Assembly: GCF_900182635.1 (NCBI RefSeq)
Contig: NZ_FXTD01000004.1
Span: 186,001 to 250,000 of the forward strand
Reading direction: 5' to 3'
Source: Halorubrum cibi
GTDB lineage: Archaea; Halobacteriota; Halobacteria; Halobacteriales; Haloferacaceae
DNA: 64,000 nt
Both the position numbers and the translations under genes were made by a program. This document shows positions 36,219 through 44,300 of the stretch, in pieces. How positions within the stretch are numbered: the first letter of the stretch is position 1; each line of letters starts with the position of its first letter. Under the pieces are notes generated by a model. That model did not search any database. It saw only the letters and a list, made by a program, of their open reading frames with translations, and was not told where the DNA came from.

Positions 36219-36902
36219 ATGGTCGTGGTGAGGGACTTCGAACGGCCGGACGGGGAAACGATCGACGCGCTCGACGACTCCGATTCCGCGAGCGTTCACG
36301 AGGCGCTGGGGGAACGGACGGCGATGGACCCGGAGATCGGGCCGATAAACGAGGAGGTCAGGGTCTGTGGCCCGGCCTGTACGGTCCGGGTCCCGCCCGG
36401 CGACAACGCGATGGTCCATCTCGCGTCCGACCTGGCCGAACCGGGCGACGTCCTCGTCGTCGCCACGGAGTCGCGTCGGGCGGCCGTCTGGGGGGAGCTC
36501 CTCACGCGCAACGCGAAACGACGGGGGCTCGGCGGAGTCGTCACCGACGGGAACGTCCGGGACACGGACCACCTCGCGGAGAGCGAGTTCCCGGTGTTCT
36601 CCGCGGCCGTCTCGCAGGCGGGCGCGGTGAAGGAGACTCCCGGGTCGGTGAACGTACCGGTCTCCGTCGGCGGCGTCGCCGTCCGGCCGGGCGACGTGGT
36701 GGTCGGCGACCGGGACGGCGTCACCGTTGTTCCACGTGAGACGGCCGACGCCACCGCGGCGGCCGCGGCGGACGTCGCCGACCACGAGGCCGACCTGCGC
36801 GAGCGGATCGACGGCGGGGAGACGCTGGCCGACCTGCTCGGCGTTCACGACATGATCGACGACGCCGACGTCCGCGTGGTGGACTCGCCCGACGACGTCT
36901 GA
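36219..36902 (+). CDS. RraA family protein (putative aldolase/decarboxylase)
   Basis: A 227-residue protein of the RraA/4-hydroxy-4-methyl-2-oxoglutarate aldolase family. The signature loop GGVVTDGNVRDTDHLAESEF carries the conserved D-G-x-x-R-D that binds metal and pyruvyl substrate, preceded by PPGDNAMVHLASDLAEPGDV and followed by VRPGDVVVGDRDGVTVVPR. Members cleave C4/C5-branched oxo-diacids or decarboxylate oxaloacetate; some only inhibit RNase E, which archaea lack. Its neighbours (AKR, IclR, CitE-like lyase, FAH hydrolase, importer) point to an organic-acid catabolic role. Confidence 0.85.
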   Translation: MVVVRDFERPDGETIDALDDSDSASVHEALGERTAMDPEIGPINEEVRVCGPACTVRVPPGDNAMVHLASDLAEPGDVLVVATESRRAAVWGELLTRNAKRRGLGGVVTDGNVRDTDHLAESEFPVFSAAVSQAGAVKETPGSVNVPVSVGGVAVRPGDVVVGDRDGVTVVPRETADATAAAAADVADHEADLRERIDGGETLADLLGVHDMIDDADVRVVDSPDDV

Positions 36903-36996
36903 GCGGGACCGGCGATCGCCTCGCCACACGACGGCACGCGCCGTTTGTCACACGACAACACTTACTATCGTCGTTCCGCATGTGTGAATCGGACGC

Positions 36997-37815
36997 ATGA
37001 CAGCGGACATCCCTGCGCCGGGGCTCGGGACGTACCGGGTCACGGACCACGACGACTGCGTCCGGAGCGTCCGGACCGCACTGGAGGAGGGGTATCGACA
37101 CGTGGACACCGCGGAGGCGTACGGGAACGAGGTCCCCGTCGGCGAGGGGATCGCCGCCGCCGACGTCGACCGCGAGGACGTCTTCCTCGCCACCAAGGTG
37201 TTACACCCGAAGTTCACCGACGACTACTCGGCGACGAGCGTCAAGGAGAACGCACGCGCGTGTCTCGACCGGCTCGGGGTCGACCGCGTCGACCTCCTCT
37301 ACGCCGTCCACTGGCCGGCCGACGGCTACGATCCGGAGGTGACGTTCGACGCCGTCGCCGACCTCCACGAGGAGGGGCTCTTCGACCGGCTCGGCGTCTG
37401 TAACATGACGCCAGCTCAGATCGACGAGGCACGCGAGGCGTCCGCCGTCCCGATCGACGCGCTTCAGGTGGAGCTACACCCGCTTCTCCCTCAGCCTCGG
37501 CTCCGGTCGTACTGTGAGTCACACGACATCGACCTCGTCGCGTACGCGCCCCTCGGGAACGGACGCGTCCTCGACGTTCCCGAACTCGCGGAGGTCGCCG
37601 ACGCTCACGGCGTCAGTCCGGCGCGCGTCAGTATCGCGTGGGCCATCGAGAAGGGCGTCGTCCCCATCCCGAAGGCGACGAGCCGCGAGCACATCGCCGA
37701 CAACGTCCGCGCGCGAGACCTCGACCTCTCGGCGGCGGACGTAGAGCGGATCGACGGGATCGACCGACGCGACCGCCAGTACGACCCGCCGTACGCCCCG
37801 GCCTGGTCGGGCTGA
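36997..37815 (+). CDS. Aldo/keto reductase
   Basis: A 272-residue AKR-fold NAD(P)H oxidoreductase. The catalytic tetrad is visible: Asp and Tyr in HVDTAEAYGNE, Lys in FLATKVLHP, His in LYAVHWPADGYD. The nicotinamide/phosphate region near the C-terminus reads VVPIPKATSREHI, and the closing motif is DGIDRRDRQYDPP. It starts at ATG 36997, 94 bases after the RraA gene in the same direction, so they may form one unit. The substrate is not predictable; reduction of an aldehyde or ketone intermediate of the cluster's pathway is plausible. Confidence 0.88.
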   Translation: MTADIPAPGLGTYRVTDHDDCVRSVRTALEEGYRHVDTAEAYGNEVPVGEGIAAADVDREDVFLATKVLHPKFTDDYSATSVKENARACLDRLGVDRVDLLYAVHWPADGYDPEVTFDAVADLHEEGLFDRLGVCNMTPAQIDEAREASAVPIDALQVELHPLLPQPRLRSYCESHDIDLVAYAPLGNGRVLDVPELAEVADAHGVSPARVSIAWAIEKGVVPIPKATSREHIADNVRARDLDLSAADVERIDGIDRRDRQYDPPYAPAWSG

Positions 37816-38141
37816 CGGCGATCGAATCCGACCGAGTCCCACCGAAGGCGACGTTGGGCCTCCGTCTTCTCCGATCCCGTTCCACCACCTCCGCTTCGAG
37901 TCTCCGTTCTCGCTCCCGTCGCCACGTCCTTCCAGATCCGCGGTGCCGAACCGCTATCGCCGCGCTGCCGTGGGTGTGTTCAACATATCTGAACGCATGC
38001 GGTTCGGCGGCGGCGCTCGAGCCGACGATCCGGTCCCTGTAGCGGAGAACAGTCATTTCACTGTCCGTACGTCCCGAATCCCAGTATGGATTGTGAAACC
38101 ACCACACGATTTCGTTCTATCATAATGAACGACCATGCGGT

Positions 38142-38163
38142 ATCGCGGTTCCGGAACCGCGAT
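38142..38163. promoter_or_regulatory. 22-bp perfect palindrome upstream of the IclR gene (candidate operator)
   Basis: Each half ATCGCGGTTCC is mirrored exactly by GGAACCGCGAT. It lies 82 bases upstream of the IclR start in the 430-base gap after the aldo/keto reductase gene. IclR-family dimers bind palindromes of this kind, often in front of their own gene. The rest of the gap (37816-38141) shows nothing recognisable. Confidence 0.5.
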
Positions 38164-38245
38164 TTCGCCGTCCTCGTCCCCGATCGACTCCGATCGCGGG
38201 GAGACACACATCACTGATTTAGCATATCCGAACAGATTAGTATCC

Positions 38246-39085
38246 ATGGATCGATCGTTACGTATGACCGAACCATCGCGGAACCGGGTGGGAACCACCG
38301 AGAAGTCGCTCACGATCCTGGAGCACCTCCAGCAGGAGGACGGCGCCGGCGTCACCGAAGTCGCCACGACGCTCGATATGAGCAAGAGCACGGTCCACAG
38401 CCACCTGACGACGCTCGTCGACTGCGGGTACGTGACCCATCACGACAAGCAGTACCACGTCTCGACGAAGCTCCTCCGGCTCGGTGGCAGACTCCGCGAT
38501 CAGTCACCGCTGTATCAGGCGGCGCGGATCGAGATGAAGTCGCTGGCCGCCGAGACCGACGGCGTGGTTCGTCTCTACCTCAAGGAGGGCGACGACGCGA
38601 CGATGATCGCCCAGGAGGGGTACCATCCGGGTATTCGCGAACGACACCTCGGGGAACGAACCCCGCTCACCGAGTCGATCGCGGGGCCGGTGATGCTCGC
38701 CGAGCACGGACGGAGCGACGGAGAGTACTCCGACGACGGGGAAGAAGCCGATGACGCCGGGAATCCCGACGACGACGGGACCGTTACTCACTCCGAGATC
38801 GACGAGGCGGTCCGGGACCGGTTCGATCGCATCCACCGTCGCGGGTACGCGGTCGAGACGGGTGCGACAGGCTCCGATCGAACGTTCGCGGGCGCGCTCT
38901 CGCGTCGGGACGGCACCGTCATGGGCGCACTGACGGTGACGGTCCCGGGTGACGCCGCCAGCCCGCTCTCGGCGGGCGACCGCCTGCTCGAAGCGGTCGA
39001 GCGCGTCGAACTCTCGCTCACCTCCTGGTACGACTCCCACGCGACGTTCTCGCCGAAACACTCCTGGCACGTCCACTCGAACTGA
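38246..39085 (+). CDS. IclR family transcriptional regulator
   Basis: A protein of 279 residues (or 273 from the ATG at 38264). An N-terminal winged helix-turn-helix (TTEKSLTILEHLQQEDGAGV, VATTLDMSKSTVHSHLTTLV) is followed by an IclR effector domain (YQAARIEMKSLAAETDGVVR, GALSRRDGTVMGALTVTVPG). A haloarchaeal acidic loop of about 25 residues interrupts the effector domain. The 38246 start lies about 27 bases after an ATTTAGCATA element, favouring a leaderless message. IclR proteins sense small carboxylates; its position among RraA, AKR and CitE genes suggests it controls this catabolic block. Confidence 0.88.
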   Translation: MDRSLRMTEPSRNRVGTTEKSLTILEHLQQEDGAGVTEVATTLDMSKSTVHSHLTTLVDCGYVTHHDKQYHVSTKLLRLGGRLRDQSPLYQAARIEMKSLAAETDGVVRLYLKEGDDATMIAQEGYHPGIRERHLGERTPLTESIAGPVMLAEHGRSDGEYSDDGEEADDAGNPDDDGTVTHSEIDEAVRDRFDRIHRRGYAVETGATGSDRTFAGALSRRDGTVMGALTVTVPGDAASPLSAGDRLLEAVERVELSLTSWYDSHATFSPKHSWHVHSN

Positions 39086-39090
39086 GCCCC

Positions 39091-39993
39091 TCAGAGGTCG
39101 GACAGTTCGTCCGCCTCGGTCGCCTTCTCGACGATCTCTCTGGCCATCTCGAACGTCTCCTCGTCGATCACCTGTCCGTCGATCTCGATGGTCCCTCGCT
39201 CGTCGTGATCGGACGCGGTGTACGCCTCGTAGATCCGGCGTGCGCGTCGGACGTCCTGTGGACTCGGCGTGAAGATCTCGTTCGCGATGTGGATCTGGTT
39301 CGGGTGAACGACCGTCTTCCCGTCGAATCCGAGTGCACGGCTTCGCTGACACGCCGTTCGGAACCCCTGCGTGTCGCCCGTTTCGGGATACATCCCGTCT
39401 ATCACCTGGATCCCCACCTCCCTCGCCGCGTTCACCACTCGGGAACGCGCGTACTCCCAGTGTTGTCCCGGCTCGGATTCCCCTCCGGTCTCTCCGACTC
39501 CGATGCTCGCCGCGTAGTCACCGGGACCGAACAGGAGCGCGGTCAACCGATCCACCGACCGGGCGATCCGCGTCGCGTTGTTGACCGCCGTCGCGCTCTC
39601 GAGCTGTGGAATCAGGCCGATCTCCCCCGTCTCCACCCCGGCGTTCACTTCGACCTGCCGCAACAACAGGTCGACGGCGTGGAGCTGTTCGACCTTCGAG
39701 ACCTTCGGGACGATGACGCTGTCGATGCGGTCTCCGCCCGCGGTGACGGTCTCGATCAGATCGTCGTACCACCACCGCGTGGTGACGGCGTTGATCCGCA
39801 CGGCGATCGACTTGTCCACGTCGGGATCCGAGGCGAGGAACTCGACGAGATCGCTCCGAGTTCGATCCTTTCGTTCCGAGAGGATGGCGTCCTCCAGATC
39901 GAGGAACAGCGCGTCCGCGTCCGTCGTGCGACCCTTTCGAATCAAGTCCTCGTCCGAAGCGGGCGTGATGAGGAGCGTGCGCCTGAGGTTCAT
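39091..39993 (-). CDS. CitE-like HpcH/HpaI aldolase family lyase
   Basis: A 300-residue TIM-barrel lyase of the citrate lyase beta/malyl-CoA lyase group. Hallmarks are LRRTLLITPASDEDLIRKG, DALFLDLEDAILSERK with the metal-binding acidic residues, IAVRINAVTTRWWYDDL, VIVPKVSKVEQ, LIPQLESATAV and the closing GFDGKTVVHPNQIHIANEIF. Members cleave malyl-, citramalyl- or related CoA thioesters; the exact substrate is unknown. The ATG at 39993 is 27 bases from ATTTTTACA on the minus strand. It converges on the IclR gene, with a 5-base gap between the two stops. Confidence 0.88.
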   Translation of the reverse strand: MNLRRTLLITPASDEDLIRKGRTTDADALFLDLEDAILSERKDRTRSDLVEFLASDPDVDKSIAVRINAVTTRWWYDDLIETVTAGGDRIDSVIVPKVSKVEQLHAVDLLLRQVEVNAGVETGEIGLIPQLESATAVNNATRIARSVDRLTALLFGPGDYAASIGVGETGGESEPGQHWEYARSRVVNAAREVGIQVIDGMYPETGDTQGFRTACQRSRALGFDGKTVVHPNQIHIANEIFTPSPQDVRRARRIYEAYTASDHDERGTIEIDGQVIDEETFEMAREIVEKATEADELSDL

Positions 39994-40015
39994 AGCTATC
40001 GGATCCACACCCCGA

Positions 40016-40024
40016 TGTAAAAAT
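40016..40024 (-). promoter_or_regulatory. TATA box of the CitE-like gene
   Basis: Minus-strand ATTTTTACA is centred 27 bases before the ATG at 39993, matching leaderless spacing. Confidence 0.55.
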
Positions 40025-40042
40025 CCACGTGCGCGACGAATA

Positions 40043-40102
40043 TTCGCGTCCGATCGCGCCGCCCGCCGTTCGTTCGCGTCCGATCCCACCGCCCGCCGTT
40101 CC
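40043..40102. repeat. Two 30-bp tandem units upstream of the CitE-like gene
   Basis: Units at 40043-40072 and 40073-40102 share TTCGCGTCCGATC and CCGCCCGCCGTTC and differ at three positions. They lie between the CitE promoter and the 3' end of the SMC-like gene and could be a regulatory direct repeat or simple duplication. Confidence 0.6.
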
Positions 40103-40135
40103 CGTATTCGCGGCCCACTCGCGAACGGCGACCGT

Positions 40136-42076
40136 TCAGATGTCGGAGACGACGTCGTAGCCGTCGTCGAGCGCGGCAGCGTCTTCCGGGAGGAGAGCGA
40201 CGACGAGGTGTTCGGCGTACTCCTCGAAGTACTCGACCACGCGCGCGATCCGGTCGGCGTCGATGACCTCGAGGGAATCGAGCAGCACGAACGGGACGTC
40301 CTCGTACACCTCGTGTGCCAGGTATCCCGCCAGCGCGAACACCAGCCCCGTCACGGCGCGCTCGCTTTCGGAGAGATGCGTCACGGAGTCCTGATAGCTC
40401 GTGCCCTCGTCGTTGGACCGGACGACGTGGAGTTCCGATTCCGTTCGAACGGCACCCGCCCCGCTCGGGTTTCGTTTCCGTCGTTCGATCCAGATCCGCT
40501 CGATGTTGTCGTACTCGAGGATGTCGAGGACGGCGGCCATGTGCTCGTTGAACGACTCCACCGCGTCCGCCTCGATGCGGTCGACGCGCGTTCGGAGGTC
40601 GACCAGTTCCTCCGTGAGCGTCTCGCGCTCGTCCTCGAGGCGCTCCCGCTCTCCGATCGACGCTTCCGCCTCGTCGATCTCGTCGTCGACCTCCTCCATC
40701 TCGGTCTCGAGCCGATCGATTTCGAGTTCGAGTTCGGTGGCATCGCGGTGGAGCCCGATGACCTCGTCGTAGTCGGGACCGCCGGTGTTCCGCGCTTCCG
40801 ATTCCAACCTCTCGATCTCGGCCTCCTTTTCGTCGATATCCGCGTTCAACTCGTCGATCCGTGCGTGACACCGTTCGAGTTCGGCGATCACGTCGGACAG
40901 CCGATCCTCCGCCCTCTCGATCTCGCGAGTCCGATCGACGACCGTCGACCGGCGTTCGGAGAGGTCATCGATCCGCGTCTGGAGTTCGTTCCGGTCGGAG
41001 AGCTTCTCCTCGTGAAGGCTCCGAAGCCGCTCGATCGTCTCCTCGATCGCGGCCCGCTCGACCCGTGACCCACACGACCAGCAGACGGTCCGATCCCCGT
41101 CGGTGACCAGCGCGTCGGTCACCTCCTCGTCGGTGTCCTCGCGTTCGTCGCCGAGATCGACGTCGAGCTTCCCGTCGGTCAACATGTCCTCGTTGAAATT
41201 GACGACGCTCCGAAGCTCCCCGAGCGTGTCGTCGAGGTCTCGCTTCCGTTCACGTAGATCGTCGATGCGGTCGTCGATCCGATCCGGATCGGTCTCCGGT
41301 ACATCGACCTGCTCGAGTTCGGACTCGAGTTCCGTACGCTCCGTCTCGAGTTCCTCGACGGTCGCCTCCTCCGTCGAGCGCTCGAATCGAAGGTCTTCCA
41401 GCTCCGATCGTGCCCGTCGAACCGTTTCGAACGCGTCGTCGATCTCCTCGCGTCGCTCGCGGCTCTCCTCGATGTCGGCGTCCGCCCGCTCGATGGCGTC
41501 TTCCACCTCCTCGAGTTCCGTCCGTTTCCGATCGAGCTGTTCGCGGAGGTCGTTCCGTTCCGATTCGAGCCGCGGCAGCTCCGTTTCGATCCCCTCGAGT
41601 TCCGCGATGCGATCGTCGACCGCGTTCCGCTCGCGCGTTCGCTCCTCGATGGTCGCTTCGATCGCGTCCACGTCGATCGGGCGCATGATCACTTCCCGGA
41701 GGTCCTCTCCGCGTGCGACGGCCGACCGTGCCTCGTTATCCCCGAGCAGGAACGCGAACAGGTCCGCGGCGGTCGGGTCGTCGAGGTACGGATCCCCCTC
41801 GAAGACGACCCGCCCGTCCCGTCGCGTCAGCGTCCGCGAGTACGTCTCACCGTCGACGTCGATCGTTACCTCCCCCTCGTCGGCGTCGCCCTTCAGCGAG
41901 GGGCGAGTGCTTCCGAGTCCCGCCATGATCGCCTGTAGGAACGAGGACCGATGCGTGGCGTTTCGCCCGCGTAACAGGGTCACGCCGGAAGAGAGGTCGA
42001 CCGTGGTCCGGTCGATCCCGCCGATGTTCCGCGCGCGTACATGAACGGACTCCAGCGCCACTTCACTCCGTGACAT
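40136..42076 (-). CDS. sph3: SMC/Rad50-like coiled-coil ATPase (archaea-specific SMC-related, Sph3-like)
   Basis: A 646-residue protein. The N-terminal head has a modified Walker A (LLRGRNATHRSSFLQAIMAG), followed by a long Glu/Arg-rich coiled coil. At about residue 330 a CWSCG motif resembles a zinc hook, then a second coil follows. The C-terminal head has a signature-like VTHLSESERAVTGLVFALAG and Walker B VPFVLLDSLEVIDADR. The ATP loop lacks the canonical GxxxxGKS lysine (NATHRSS), a known feature of haloarchaeal Sph-type proteins as I recall them. It lies 46 bases downstream of rdfA in the same direction, the pairing reported for rdfA-sph3 in Haloferax volcanii, which affects cell shape. 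Confidence 0.8.
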   Translation of the reverse strand: MSRSEVALESVHVRARNIGGIDRTTVDLSSGVTLLRGRNATHRSSFLQAIMAGLGSTRPSLKGDADEGEVTIDVDGETYSRTLTRRDGRVVFEGDPYLDDPTAADLFAFLLGDNEARSAVARGEDLREVIMRPIDVDAIEATIEERTRERNAVDDRIAELEGIETELPRLESERNDLREQLDRKRTELEEVEDAIERADADIEESRERREEIDDAFETVRRARSELEDLRFERSTEEATVEELETERTELESELEQVDVPETDPDRIDDRIDDLRERKRDLDDTLGELRSVVNFNEDMLTDGKLDVDLGDEREDTDEEVTDALVTDGDRTVCWSCGSRVERAAIEETIERLRSLHEEKLSDRNELQTRIDDLSERRSTVVDRTREIERAEDRLSDVIAELERCHARIDELNADIDEKEAEIERLESEARNTGGPDYDEVIGLHRDATELELEIDRLETEMEEVDDEIDEAEASIGERERLEDERETLTEELVDLRTRVDRIEADAVESFNEHMAAVLDILEYDNIERIWIERRKRNPSGAGAVRTESELHVVRSNDEGTSYQDSVTHLSESERAVTGLVFALAGYLAHEVYEDVPFVLLDSLEVIDADRIARVVEYFEEYAEHLVVALLPEDAAALDDGYDVVSDI

Positions 42077-42122
42077 CGTGTACGCACACACTCCCCCGTC
42101 GGTAAATACTTGTGTCTCGTCG

Positions 42123-42734
42123 TCACTCGGTCGCACAACCGCACCCGCCCCGTTCGAGCAGCTCTCCCACCCGGTAGTCGGTTCCGCAAGCGCCGCACGT
42201 CACTCGAACGTCCACGAACACCTCGTACGGGCGGTCGGCGAGTTCGTCCGCGTCCGCGAGCGAATCGACAGCCGAGTCGGCGACCGCCTCCGTCCGCCCC
42301 GCGAGTCGTTCTATCGTCTCTCGCCGCTCGTCGAGACGGTTCCCGTTCCCCTCCGGCGGACGGGCGTTCCGATCGGTCGTGAGGTAGGTGTGGACCGTCT
42401 GGTGGCTCACGAAGTCCTCGAGGACGGCGTCCACGTCGACCCCGCGTCGTTCGAGCTCCCGCCGCGTCCGGAGCGTCTCCGATCGTGGGACGTCATCGGC
42501 GGTGAGCGTCCGATGGGCGCTCTCGACGTCGGACTGCGTTACCGATCCGCCGGCCTCCCGCATGGCGGTTCCGAGAACCGTTCGGTTGAACTCCTCGGCG
42601 AGCGACCGGAGGCTGGTCCGTTCGCCGTCCTCGGCCGTCCAGGCCGCCTCGAGCTCCGTACCGAGCCCCTCGAGGTCGTATTTCTCGATCATCCGCTCGA
42701 CCTTGCTCGTCGAACCGGATCCGGCGTCGTCCAT
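42123..42734 (-). CDS. rdfA: Rod-determining factor RdfA
   Basis: A 203-residue protein recognised by KVERMIEKYDLEGLGTELEA, SLRSLAEEFNRTVLGTAMRE, VDVDAVLEDFVSHQTVHTYL and a C-terminal zinc-ribbon-like tail VTCGACGTDYRVGELLERGG with CGC. RdfA was described in Haloferax volcanii as needed for rod-shaped cells. The central segment resembles a small DNA- or protein-binding helical domain. The ATG at 42734 is preferred to a frame extending to 42839, which crosses the promoter. An inverted repeat sits just upstream (42755-42778), and the SMC-like gene follows. Confidence 0.85.
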   Translation of the reverse strand: MDDAGSGSTSKVERMIEKYDLEGLGTELEAAWTAEDGERTSLRSLAEEFNRTVLGTAMREAGGSVTQSDVESAHRTLTADDVPRSETLRTRRELERRGVDVDAVLEDFVSHQTVHTYLTTDRNARPPEGNGNRLDERRETIERLAGRTEAVADSAVDSLADADELADRPYEVFVDVRVTCGACGTDYRVGELLERGGCGCATE

Positions 42735-42754
42735 ACGCCCGATCCGACCTTTTG

Positions 42755-42778
42755 CTTTACAAAAGTACTGATGTAAAG
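42755..42778. promoter_or_regulatory. Inverted repeat CTTTAC-N12-GTAAAG before rdfA
   Basis: The arms CTTTAC (42755-42760) and GTAAAG (42773-42778) start 21 bases upstream of the rdfA ATG, exactly where the TATA/operator region should be. A repressor bound here would block the rdfA promoter. No regulator gene is adjacent. Confidence 0.4.
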
Positions 42779-43250
42779 TGACTCGACCGCCGAAGGTCGA
42801 CCGTGCCGGATCTGAAACATACGATATCGTACTATTCAATCGACTATTACTAAGACATACATTACTTCGACACCCGATCGGCGTTCAGGTGACAGCCGAT
42901 CGAACCTCGCGGAGTGGAAAGCGTACTCCGCCGGCACGTTCGAGGGTTCGGTCCTACCGATTCGTGTCCGGTGATCCCACTCGATCGTAGAACCGGCCAG
43001 AAATCCGTTTCTTCGACGATATCAGTACACTTCTCTCGAACGCTAACGATCCGATCGGTTCTCGGAGGAAGTGTCACCGCTGGTGTCGGTGGCGTCGTCG
43101 ATGGTGTCGGTGGCGTCGCCGGCATCGTCCGGATAGTCAGCCGGCGATCTCTCTGTCTATAACGTATCAGAAAAAAGTGTATCAAATTATATTGATAATT
43201 CTGGATCGTCCGTGGACCCGCCGACGCGGTCGGCGTTCCCGGCTACCGAC
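42779..43250. other. Gap between rdfA and tbp without a convincing gene; contains a 21-bp tandem repeat
   Basis: About 470 bases of uneven composition with AT-rich patches near 42815-42870 and 43155-43200. Two 21-bp units (43082-43102 and 43103-43123) begin GGTGTCGGTGGCGTCG. Short frames on both strands (a plus frame ending 43162, a minus frame starting 43185) have no recognisable product and are not called. Confidence 0.45.
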
Positions 43251-43260
43251 CTTTTTAAAA
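43251..43260 (+). promoter_or_regulatory. TATA box of tbp
   Basis: CTTTTTAAAA is centred about 30 bases before the tbp ATG at 43286, a strong leaderless promoter pattern; TBP itself would recognise this box. Confidence 0.65.
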
Positions 43261-43285
43261 CCCTGACCGCCATACTTTCGGAAGA

Positions 43286-43846
43286 ATGGCCGACCCGAAG
43301 GACACGATCACGATAGAGAACGTCGTCGCCTCTACCGGGATCGGACAGGAACTCGACCTTCAGAGCGTCGCGATGGACCTCGAGGGGGCGGACTACGACC
43401 CCGAGCAGTTCCCCGGACTCGTCTACCGGACCGCGGAGCCGAAGTCGGCGGCACTCATCTTCCGTTCCGGAAAGATCGTCTGTACCGGCGCGAACTCGAC
43501 GGAAGCGGTCCACGAGAGCCTCGATATCGTCTTCGAGAAGCTCCGCGCGCTCGACATCCCGATCGAGGACGACCCCGAGATCACGGTCCAGAACATCGTC
43601 ACCTCCGCCGATCTCGGCGAGAGCCTCAACCTCAACGCGATCGCCATCGGACTCGGGCTGGAGCACATCGAGTACGAGCCCGAGCAGTTCCCCGGACTGG
43701 TCTACCGGATCGACGAGCCCGACGTCGTCGCCCTGCTCTTCGGCAGCGGCAAGCTCGTCGTCACCGGCGGAACCGACCCGTCCGACGCGGCCGCCGCCGT
43801 CGACGTGATCGTCGAGGAGCTGTCGGGGCTCGGCCTCCTCGAGTGA
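43286..43846 (+). CDS. tbp: TATA-box binding protein
   Basis: A 186-residue basal transcription factor made of two imperfect repeats, each with a strand pattern ending FPGLVYR (QFPGLVYRTAEPKSAALIF and QFPGLVYRIDEPDVVALLF), matching the saddle that binds TATA elements. GKIVCTGA and GKLVVTGG are the conserved turns. Haloarchaea often have several TBP genes; this one is intact with both repeats and an acidic surface. It stands alone with its own TATA box. Confidence 0.95.
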   Translation: MADPKDTITIENVVASTGIGQELDLQSVAMDLEGADYDPEQFPGLVYRTAEPKSAALIFRSGKIVCTGANSTEAVHESLDIVFEKLRALDIPIEDDPEITVQNIVTSADLGESLNLNAIAIGLGLEHIEYEPEQFPGLVYRIDEPDVVALLFGSGKLVVTGGTDPSDAAAAVDVIVEELSGLGLLE

Positions 43847-43902
43847 CGCGACGCGCGTCCGGATCCCGTCGGCCCTTTTAGCCTCCGCCGCCTACGCCGG
43901 GT

Positions 43903-44262
43903 ATGCCCGCTCAGACGGTGACGCCGCTGTCGGTGCTCGTGACGACCGTCACCTTCGCGCTGTTCCTCTCCGTCACCGCCCACGTGGCCGCCCGGAACGT
44001 CCTCGGCGACGTCGACCCGCGGCGCGCGCTGTACGTCGGTCCGCTCCCCGCCGTCGTCAGCGTCGTCGGCGGTGGGTTCGCCGTCCCGGCGGCCGTGACC
44101 GTGACGGTCGCGTTCGCCCTCGACGCCGTCATGTTCAAGTGGAGCTACGAGCAGCCGCCGCGGGTCGTCGCGGTCATGACCGTTATCCACGCCGCCGTCA
44201 CGATCCTCGTCGGGGTCGTTCTCGGCGGGATCGCCCTGCTGCTCTCGACGCGTCCGGCGTGA
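43903..44262 (+). CDS. Hypothetical membrane protein
   Basis: A 119-residue protein with three or four helices: PLSVLVTTVTFALFLSVTAH, YVGPLPAVVSVVGGGFAVPA, AVTVTVAFALDAVMFKWSYE and a C-terminal ILVGVVLGGIALLLS. No family could be named with confidence. A CCTTTTAGCC string 27 bases before the ATG gives a leaderless promoter. It converges on the XPD-type helicase gene, and nothing else hints at its role. Confidence 0.65.
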   Translation: MPAQTVTPLSVLVTTVTFALFLSVTAHVAARNVLGDVDPRRALYVGPLPAVVSVVGGGFAVPAAVTVTVAFALDAVMFKWSYEQPPRVVAVMTVIHAAVTILVGVVLGGIALLLSTRPA

Positions 44263-44300
44263 CCCGGCTTCATGCCCTCGATGCCGGCTGAGACGGCCGT

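Noticed and set aside
42862-43185. Short genes on either strand in the rdfA-tbp gap
   Set aside because: Thr/Pro-rich or Val/Gly-rich repeats come from the 21-bp tandem DNA repeat; no promoter or family support.
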